The notes beneath the pieces were generated by a model that did no database searches, was not told where the DNA came from, and was given only the letters and a program-made list of their open reading frames with translations. A program made the translations under genes and the position numbers. Shown here piece by piece: positions 16,741-23,329 of a stretch of 23,329 nucleotides of DNA; the first letter of the stretch is position 1; every line of letters starts with the position of its first letter. The DNA is from Priapulus caudatus (taxonomy: Eukaryota > Priapulida > Priapulimorpha > Priapulimorphida > Priapulidae). The stretch spans positions 420,984-444,312 of the forward strand of contig NW_014577184.1 in the NCBI RefSeq assembly GCF_000485595.1. The letters are read 5' to 3'.

Positions 16741-16956
16741 TGTGGCAGAACCACAAATGGCAACTGCATGACTTGTACAGTGCTCGGTAACAAGAGAGCA
16801 GCAAGTTTCCAGACGTTAGCACTTTATGTATAATTAATTAGTTCGTGGTAAACATCATGTGTTTATGGGGACTGCACTGTGTAACAATTCTTTATGCGAC
16901 AATTGCAGACGGCAGTGCGCACGCCTGAAAATAACCAGCGGGAACGTTAGGGGCGG

Positions 16957-17098
16957 ATCTACGAAGGAACGGATGGTTTATTGAAAATTTGAATTTCGAC
17001 GATATTCGATCATCCATGATTTGTTTCCATGCGAGCAACGAGGTTGTGAAGGGGGATCGGGGGCCTATTTCAATTTTTTTTCATGAAACTTCGTAGAT
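16957..17098. mobile_element. Possible small element bounded by ATCTACGAAG inverted repeats
   Basis: ATCTACGAAG (16957-16966) and CTTCGTAGAT (17089-17098) are perfect reverse complements 142 bp apart end to end. The left end is preceded by GGGGCGG, which resembles the hAT-like motif at 2424. The inner sequence has further weak mirrored similarity (TTGAAAATTTGAA versus TTCAATTTTTTTTC). Confidence 0.4.
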
Positions 17099-17188
17099 AC
17101 AATTCCCTATGTAGGCCCATCTGACAACAATTCGTTCTAAAAAAAGCACGCCTATTTTTGAAGACGACGTGATGTGAAATGTTTGGCT

Positions 17189-17236
17189 TTCACTTAGACA
17201 AGATTACTACACTTCACTTAGACAATTTTACTACGC
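17189..17236. repeat. 24-bp tandem duplication (two copies)
   Basis: TTCACTTAGACAAGATTACT.. at 17189 and TTCACTTAGACAATTTTACT.. at 17213 are adjacent and differ at only a few bases. Confidence 0.85.
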
Positions 17237-17846
17237 CACAACATTAGACGGCAACATTTTTTGCTTGGCAAAAAATAAGGGGGCGCCGGTTGCGCCCACT
17301 TTTAAATCCACGCGTGACTTTGCGTACCATCTTACCTGGTGCATGTACGTGCACCATTGATCGATATGCTTGCGCTAAGTATGCTTGCTCTAACAGTAAA
17401 TCGATATAAGACCGATCCATCATCACAATTGAAATGATAAAAGAATGTGTAAGCAATGCGACTACACATGAAATGTCTATAGAGCAGATAAATGGTCAAC
17501 GGTTTAGATGGATATAGTACATAATACCGGAATTGGGTCAGCCAAAGGGCGTCTTTTGTACGTTTATTACGAGAATGTTCATGAAAGCATCGATTGGGTA
17601 TATCTAGTTATAGTTTGAAGTTATCTCGCACGCGACGCTATATCGTGCTGATGGCCACGTACATGTTGTGAAGCGTGGCTGAGTGGATATGATTAGGTCT
17701 GTAACGAGATGCGTTGTTGAAACTCATGCAAACAATCTTTGCCATAGCAATCGTTAACGCGCTCACAGGAAATCGATAGGAACATGAAAATATTTCAGGG
17801 ATTTAGATAACCCACGTGCACTACTTTGCAGACAGCTATGTGCATA
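17237..17846. other. Unique stretch with small hairpins
   Basis: TGGTGCA/TGCACCA (17337-17356) form a 7-bp stem with a 6-nt loop, and GGGCGC/GCGCCC form another near 17280. TGGCTGAGTGG at 17676-17686 matches a tRNA-type A box, but no full tRNA can be folded. No gene called. Confidence 0.4.
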
Positions 17847-17905
17847 GTGTGCGTGCGCGTGTGCGCGTGCGTGTATGTGTGCGCGTGCTTGTGCGCGTGC
17901 GTGTA
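17847..17905. repeat. GT/GC alternating tract, Z-DNA-prone
   Basis: From 17847 to 17888 purine and pyrimidine alternate without a break for 42 bp, rich in CG steps. After one interruption (CT at 17888-17889) alternation resumes for 16 bp. Confidence 0.85.
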
Positions 17906-18029
17906 GGCCTACTTAGGTGTATGGGTGCGTGGGGGTATGGCTGAAGATCAAAACATCAGTGAAACAACTCACTCGCATAATAATACATTAGAAAACCCGT
18001 GAGACACTACGAAAGGCCAGGCGATTTAT

Positions 18030-18205
18030 TCAAAATTTCGAAATTAAGAATTCGACATTCGAAATTCAAATATTATTGACTGATATCGAATTTCGAATGT
18101 CAAACGTAATTAATGAAAGAAATTCGTATCATAATTCGTCAGTCGAGAATTTGTCATTTTCGGATTTTTGTGTATTCGGAATTTTTTCGATTTTAAATTT
18201 CGAAG
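18030..18205. repeat. TTCGAA-rich segment with 14-bp perfect inverted repeat
   Basis: GACATTCGAAATTC (18054-18067) and GAATTTCGAATGTC (18088-18101) pair perfectly around a 20-nt loop. TTCGAAA/TTTCGA words continue to 18205. Similar GAATTTCGAATTTT words occur near 809, 922 and 16990. Confidence 0.75.
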
Positions 18206-18376
18206 GAGCCTTCGGCTCTTGGGCTTTTCCGTAAGACAAAGATGAGGGATTTCTCTATCGTGTATATAGGCAGGCACACAGCTGTACGCTGCTTCTGGTA
18301 AAGCCAACCATCAACTGCCGCTGAGGCAACAACTCAATCCTCGTCCGTCACAGAATGTTCTAGTCGAAACGCACAA

Positions 18377-18495
18377 CTACCGCGAGATTAGCTCTAGTAC
18401 TATATAGTAGGAGACTATATAAGGGAGATCTCCTCTGCGGTTATCTCCTCTGCGGCGGAGCGAAGGGCTATAGTACTATAGAGCTACCGCGAGAT
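18377..18495. repeat. Direct and inverted repeat cluster around a TATA-like site
   Basis: CTACCGCGAGAT is repeated directly at 18377-18388 and 18484-18495. Between them TCTCCTCTGCGG occurs twice in tandem (18429 and 18444), and GCTCTAGTACTATATAG mirrors CTATAGTACTATAGAGC. ACTATATAAGG at 18414 is TATA-box-like. Confidence 0.65.
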
Positions 18496-18674
18496 CTGCT
18501 CGTAAATGCATTATAGCGACGTGTATCGTAGTAAATAGCATCATGAGCAGTGTGAGTCGGCAGCTATGCGAACCCTTTAAACAGACTCGGCAATGGGTTT
18601 ATTAACCTCCGTGATTAGTGGTTTACGTGCGCCGCGGCTAGGCTGGCACCGGTACTTGGGGAAGTCACGACTTT

Positions 18675-18778
18675 TTCGCGGATGCACCCAGATTCACGCG
18701 CACACCTACATGCACCCGCAGTACGCGCACGCGAACGTGCACGCACACATATGAACACACGCATGCACGCATTCTCTA
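18675..18778. repeat. CA/CGCA-rich simple sequence
   Basis: CGCGCACACC, CATGCACCC and GCACGCACAC words, similar in character to 8560-8705 but more interrupted. Confidence 0.7.
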
Positions 18779-18862
18779 TCTCCGTCTTCGATATAGTTCC
18801 TTGAACTTCTTTGAAGACTACTGCATGTTTACAAGGTGACGACGTTACGACGTTACGCCCGC

Positions 18863-19198
18863 ATGGACTCACGCGCGCGTAATTACATCGGTTCTCACCC
18901 ATTTTCCATGGACGTGTCTGTAGGGAACGTTGAGTGGCTGATGTGCTGCTCGAGTGTTAGATGGCTTCTTGTAATCTGTGCCTTGAAGTTTCTTGTTCAG
19001 TCTGCAATAGATGCAGCAGAGACAAATTCGAGTATAACCATTCAACCATTCATACCAACCAATGAAATCCCTATTCTAATTCGTAGTCTGAGGTGTGAAA
19101 AGTTCAAAATTTTGAATGAGCCTTGGGGGGCTCCGTCGTTTTTATTCACGCGCAGTTTGCACAAGACAAGCACGCTCGTACGCTTCATATTCGCGTAA
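18863..19198 (+). CDS. 111-codon ORF with a possible signal peptide
   Basis: In-frame ATGs lie at 18863, 18908 and 18941. From 18941 the peptide starts MCCSSVRWLLVICALKFLVQ and continues SAIDAAETNSS: a basic residue, a hydrophobic core and a small-residue end, as in a secretory signal peptide with cleavage near AIDA. The rest is Ile/Pro/Phe-rich. The stop overlaps a donor-like GTAAGA at 19195-19200, so this could be a first exon of a secreted or membrane protein. No family recognised. Kozak contexts are moderate at best. Confidence 0.28.
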   Translation: MDSRARNYIGSHPFSMDVSVGNVEWLMCCSSVRWLLVICALKFLVQSAIDAAETNSSITIQPFIPTNEIPILIRSLRCEKFKILNEPWGAPSFLFTRSLHKTSTLVRFIFA

Positions 19199-19362
19199 GA
19201 GCGATTGCCTTGTGCTTTTTGCTCTCCGATCAGTTTGCTTTTTACGCTGTCGAAAAAACAAAACAAAAAACATTGTCACATAAATCCCGTGTCGCGATTC
19301 TCTCCGTAACGTCAGTTGGAACACGAGCGGAGGATCGTGCAACGATGTGTCATTGCGCATGG

Positions 19363-19410
19363 GACAGCGTTAGTAGTGACAGCGTTAGTAGTGACAGCGT
19401 AAGGAGTGAC
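19363..19410. repeat. 15-bp tandem repeat, 3.2 copies
   Basis: GACAGCGTTAGTAGT occurs twice exactly, then GACAGCGTAAGGAGT, then GAC. The period is divisible by three, and one open plus-strand frame reads DSVSSDSVSSDSVRSD. That frame (19123-19464) has no other support. Confidence 0.9.
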
Positions 19411-19959
19411 AAACGTGAGGCGGAGGCGTGGACAGTGTCCTTACCGAATGCAAACACTCTATAGTACCACTACCCCATTACGCACGGACGCTTACTATAC
19501 GCTGCAGCGATGAGACAAAGTAGCCTGGTAGTAGAGCATTTTGACCGGGAAAAATGGTATAAAGACGACCACCAGATGAGCAGGATGTGTCATTAGTATA
19601 GAATACTATAGAACAACATATCCAAAATCCGCAAAAATCCACTTTGGAAAAAACTTGAGTCTTTGAATATTTTGCACTTTTTTGCATGTTTTGTAATAGG
19701 AAATGAGAATGAGCAAAGCTCGTCAAGTGATATAGTAGGGGCAGATATGTGAACAAATTGAGGATTTTGTGGTAAAAGCACCAAAATTGGCATGAATGAA
19801 GTTAAGGGTAGACTAAATAATATTATTTTGTGCTAAATGTATTATGCTATCTCTGTTAGAGCTCTGTTCGAGAGCTGAACAACAGAAACAGCCGTTGTCA
19901 CCGCCGCTGGTTTAATTAGGCACGACTCCCGAACGAAAGACAACAGCAAGGAACGTATC

Positions 19960-20017
19960 CTCCCTCCTCTCTCGCGCGCGCTCTCTCTATCTGTGTGTGT
20001 GTCTGTCTGTCTGTCTG
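19960..20017. repeat. CT / CG / GT / TGTC compound microsatellite, left flank of the CCAT array
   Basis: In order: CT-rich with CTCTCGCGCGCG, then CTCTCTAT, GTGTGTGTG and four TGTC units. It runs directly into the CCAT satellite. Confidence 0.9.
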
Positions 20018-21929
20018 ATCCATTCCATCCATAACCATACATCCCATCCATCATCCATGCCATCCATCATCCAATCCATCCTCCCAGCTCATCCATCGCC
20101 ATCGCCATCCATCCATCCATTCATCCAACCATCCATCCATCCAATCCAACCATCCATCCATCCTCCATTCCATGTCCATCGCATCCATCCATCCATCCAT
20201 CCATCATCCCATCCATCCATCCATCCCATCCATCCAATCCATCCCATTCCATCCATCCATCCATGCCATCATACCATCCATCATCCATCCATCCATCCAT
20301 CCATCCATCGCACCACCATCCATCCATTCCATTCTCCATCCATCCATCCATCCATCCAATCCATGCCATTCCACCATCCATCCAATCCACCATTCCATCC
20401 ACCATCCAATCCATGCCATCCATCATCATCCATCCCATCCACATCAACATCCATCATCCATCATCCATCCATCCACCATCCATCCCATCCATCCCATCCA
20501 TCCATCCATCCATCCATACCATATCCATCATCCATCCATCCATCCATCCCTCCGTCCATCCATCATCCATCATCCAATCCATCCATCCATCATCCATCCA
20601 TCCATCCATCCATCCATCCCATCCATCCATCATTCCATCCTCATCCGTCCAATCCATCCATCCATCCATACCATCCATCCATCCCATCCAATCCACCATC
20701 AATCGATTCTATTGTCAACTACCGTCCATGTCATCCATCATCCAGTCCATCCTCCATCCACCATCCATTCCATACCATCCATCCAATCATGCCATCCATC
20801 TTTGTCCTCCTCCTCCATTCCATCCATACCATCCCATCCATCCATTCCATCCACCAATCATCCCATCCAATCCAATCCATCCATCAATCCATCCAGTCCA
20901 TCCCCATCCATCCATCCATCCATCCATCATCCATCCATCCATCCATCCATCCATCCAATCCATCCATCCATCCATCCATCATCCAATCCATCCTCATCAT
21001 CCATCCATCCATCCATCGACATCCATCACATCATCCATCCATCCATCCATCATTCACTCCCATCCATTACATCCATCCCATCCTCCAATCATCCTATCCC
21101 ATCCAATCCATCCCATCCATTCCATCTATCCATCCAATCCTCCATCCCATCCGCATCTGATCCTCATCTGCATCATCCATCCATCCATCCATCCTCATCC
21201 ATCCATCCATCCACTCACCATCCACTCACATCCATCCATCCATCCATCCATCACTCCATCTACATATGCCATCCATTCACATCCAACCACTCCATCATCT
21301 TTTTGTCCGTCCGTCCTTCCCATCCATCCATGTCCATCCATTCCATCCATCCATCCATGCCATCCATCCATCCATCCATCCATCCATCCATCCATCCCAT
21401 CCATCCATCCATCCATCCCATTCCATCATCCATCACATCACACTCCATCCATCATCCATCCATCACATCCATGCCATTCCATCCATCCTCCCATCCATGC
21501 CATCCAGTCCATCCATCCATCCATCCATTCCATTCCATACCATCCATCATCCATCCATCCATCTCATCCATCATCCATTCCATCCTGCCATCCATCCATC
21601 CATCCAATCCATCCATCTACCATCCATCATCCATCCAATCTATCCATCATCCATCCATCCATCCATCCACGTCCATCATATCCATGCATCCATCCATTCA
21701 TCAATCCACCATCTCGCATCCATCCTCGATCCATCCATACCATTCCATCTCCATCCAACCATGCCATCCATCCATCGCCATCCATCCATCACCCATCCAC
21801 TCCATCCCATCCCATCCATCCATCCATCCATACATCCACATCTCATCCATCCATTCCATACCATTCCATCCATCCATCCATGCCATCCATACCATGACCA
21901 GTCAATACCATCCATCCATTCCATCCATC
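20018..21929. repeat. (CCAT)n satellite, about 1.9 kb
   Basis: Tetranucleotide CCAT (ATGG on the other strand) with frequent breaks such as CCATTCCATC, CATCATCC, CCCATC and CCAATCC. CCAT translates to PSIH in every plus-strand frame and ATGG to MDGW in every minus-strand frame; neither contains a stop. This explains open frames of 586, 544 and 387 codons. A short non-repeat island (TTCTATTGTCAACTACCGTC) lies near 20707. The repeat frames are not genes. Confidence 0.98.
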
Positions 21930-21943
21930 TAACATCTAATCTA

Positions 21944-22199
21944 TATCTCTGTCTCTTCCCTCTCCTCGCCTCACCTCTCTCTCTGTCTCTCTCATCCTCC
22001 CTCCCTCTCTGCGCTTTCTATCTCTAACCTCTCTCTCTCTCTCTCTCCTCTCCGTCTCTCTCGCTCTCTCTCCGTTTGCTCTCCCTCATCGTCTCTCTCC
22101 TCGTCTCTCTTCGTCTCTCTCTCTCTCTTTTCTCTCTCTCTCTCTCCTCTCTCTCTACGTCTCCTCTGCTCCTCTCTTCTGCGCGCTTCTCCACCCCCG

Positions 22200-22238
<39 letters not shown>

Positions 22239-22386
22239 CTCTGCTCTCCCCGTCTCTTCTGCTCTCTCTCGTTTCCTCTCTCCTCCTGCTCGTCTCTCTC
22301 TCTCTCTTCTCTCTCTTCCTCTCTCTTTCTCCTTTCTTTCTCTCTCTCTCTCTCATCTCAGCCTCTCTCTCCTCTCTCTCTCTCTC
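21944..22386. repeat. (TC)n tract
   Basis: CTCTCT runs with CGTCTC and CCTCTC interruptions, ending CTCTCGCGCGACGGCGCGCGG. Ser/Leu frames on the plus strand and Arg/Glu frames on the minus strand are artefacts. Confidence 0.95.
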
Positions 22387-22413
22387 GCGCGACGGCGCGC
22401 GGCATCGGTGACG

Positions 22414-22590
22414 TTGCGTGTGTGTGTGTCGTGTGTGTGTGTGTGTGTGTGTGTCGTGCGTGTTGTGTAAGTAAGGTTTGATGTGGGTGTGGTGTTGTGT
22501 GTGTGTGTGTGTGTGTGTTGTGGTGGAGTGTGTGTGAGAGAGTGTGTGGTGCGTGGTGTGTGTGTGTGTGTGTGTGTGTGTGGTGATGTG
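22414..22590. repeat. (TG)n tract
   Basis: Several TG runs of 15-25 bp separated by short interruptions such as GTCGTG and TGGTGGAG; Z-DNA-prone. Confidence 0.95.
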
Positions 22591-22621
22591 TCTGTCTTCT
22601 GTCTGTCTGTCTGTCTGTCTG
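22591..22621. repeat. (TGTC)n tract
   Basis: Five to six GTCT units forming the junction between the TG and TC tracts. Confidence 0.95.
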
Positions 22622-22701
22622 CTAATCTATCTATCTGTCTCTCTGTCTCTTTCTCTGCTCTGTGTCTCTCCCCCTCCCCTCTCTTCGTTTCTATCTCAAG
22701 G

Positions 22702-22733
<32 letters not shown>

Positions 22734-22772
22734 CGTCTCTTCTCTCTCTCTGCTCTGATCTTTCTCTCTCTC
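22622..22772. repeat. (TC)n tract, second
   Basis: TCTATCTATCTGTCTC leading into CTCTCT runs. It ends at the unique DNA from 22773. Confidence 0.93.
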
Positions 22773-23063
22773 ACCAAACACATTATAAATACGGATGTCT
22801 CCCGTTGCTCCGAAAAATATAGCGACGTTTCCGTCGGGATATAGCAGCTATATATAGATTAGTGCACGCTGCGTGCTGTGCGACTCGCGACCAAAGTAGG
22901 CTACGTAAATAATTGTGATCGTAAATTCGTATGCCGCAACCTGTGCGTGATGGCTGTACCGCATATGTCCGTCGCCACATTAACTCAGGGTTGTTCCTGT
23001 TTTTTCAGCATACGCTGAAGAGAGAAAGGACGTGAGAGAAGAGACAAAAACAAAGATCATTCA
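22773..23063. other. Unique island between satellites, with a strong acceptor-like site
   Basis: TTGTTCCTGTTTTTTCAG (ending 23008) is a textbook 3' splice-acceptor sequence on the plus strand. A minus-strand ATG frame of 65 codons (22783-22980) is Arg-rich with no recognised domain. Confidence 0.4.
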
Positions 23064-23197
23064 GAACAGACAGGCCAGGCAGGCAAGGCAGGCAGACAGG
23101 CAGCCGGGCAAGGCAGGCGCGTGCAGGCAAAGCCATGGCCCAGACAGCGCAGCCGGGCCAGGAGCAGGCAGGCAGGAGGGGCAGACAGACCAGTAGG
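23009..23197 (+). CDS. Candidate exon start after strong acceptor, running into CAGG repeat
   Basis: After the acceptor-like AG at 23007-23008 one frame (from 23011) stays open to a TAG near 23195. It reads YAEERKDVREETKTKIIQNR, then Gln/Ala/Arg-rich repeat-derived residues (QARQARQ). The first 20 residues are highly charged and lie outside the repeat proper. There is no start codon and no downstream donor I trust, so this may be coincidence. Confidence 0.2.
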
Positions 23198-23329
23198 CAG
23201 GCAGGCCGACAGGCAAGGGGCAAGCAGGCAGGCAGGCCGACCAGGCAGGCAGGCGGCAGAACAGACAAACAGACAAACAGATAGACAGAACAAGGCAGAC
23301 AGACAGACAGAAGACAGACAGAACAGACA
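23064..23329. repeat. (CAGG)n / (CAGA)n repeat, reaching the window end
   Basis: CAGGCAGG units with CCGGGC and CAGACAGG variants, becoming CAGACAGACAGA at the end. It is truncated by the window edge. Minus-strand LPACLPACL frames are repeat translations. Confidence 0.95.

Noticed and set aside
16521-16790. 89-codon frame with Tyr-rich hydrophobic tail
   Set aside because: Its second half is the 14-bp ACTTTTATATTATT array, and the start is GTG.
17669-17730. tRNA-like gene or SINE head
   Set aside because: TGGCTGAGTGG matches an A box and GTTGAAACTC is a weak B box, but they are too close and no acceptor stem can be formed.
20172-21932. 586-codon open frame rich in PSIH, and sister frames of 544, 387 and 253 codons
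   Set aside because: All lie in (CCAT)n, which lacks stop codons in every frame; three overlapping frames on one strand are equally open.
22024-22822. RERERE, SLSLSL and CVCVCV frames
   Set aside because: Translations of (TC)n and (TG)n tracts on both strands.
23005-23293. Cys/Leu/Pro-rich minus-strand frames resembling cysteine-rich secreted proteins
   Set aside because: They are the CAGG repeat read on the minus strand (LPACLPACL), and three such frames overlap.
1-23329. CRISPR arrays, prokaryotic operons, ribosome binding sites, integrons
   Set aside because: No regular repeat-spacer structure with unique spacers, no Shine-Dalgarno-led gene chains; repeats are satellites of eukaryotic type.

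Overview
The window looks like non-coding, repeat-rich nuclear DNA of an animal, probably a marine invertebrate. This is an inference. It rests on vertebrate-type telomere hexamers (CCCTAA), very abundant long microsatellites, small inverted-repeat elements, eukaryotic splice-site and bZIP/CCAAT/E-box motifs, and the absence of dense prokaryote-like coding. I recognised no complete gene and no rRNA, tRNA or CRISPR. Many tandem units carry single-base insertions or deletions, which is typical either of decayed satellites or of a weakly polished long-read assembly. This caveat applies to every reading frame discussed.

Layout. 1-269 is a (TC)n block. 270-1975 is AT-rich single-copy-like sequence with a duplicated, coding-like stretch at 1167-1437. 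1976-3803 holds a (GA)n run and four clusters of a degenerate 16-bp minisatellite (GTAGGTATGCACCCAC). 3623-5425 is a chain of CT-, GA-, CT- and CA-rich low-complexity DNA. 5426-8559 is mostly unique; it has a long hairpin at 5625-5684 and a segment of unusually open reading frame with splice donors at 7323-7796. 8560-8705 is CA/CG-rich. 9453-9780 is a 64-bp dimeric tandem array. 10126-10925 has a promoter-like motif group and interstitial telomeric repeats. 11004-11036 (minus) is a possible first coding exon. 11952-12340 is TG-rich. 12546-14040 has inverted repeats and a cluster of perfect bZIP palindromes. 14570-14658 (minus) is a possible internal exon. 15199-15462 is a TA palindrome joined to (GA)n. 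15504-16264 is a probable non-autonomous DNA transposon with terminal inverted repeats. 16640-18780 has short arrays, a Z-DNA-prone run and TTCGAA-rich inverted repeats. 19960-22772 is a 2.8-kb compound satellite whose centre is 1.9 kb of (CCAT)n. 23064-23329 is a CAGG/CAGA repeat.

No genes can be shown to work together. The candidate exons are short, unconnected and low confidence. The longest open frames (up to 586 codons, in the CCAT array) are artefacts of a tetranucleotide that has no stop codon in any of the six frames.
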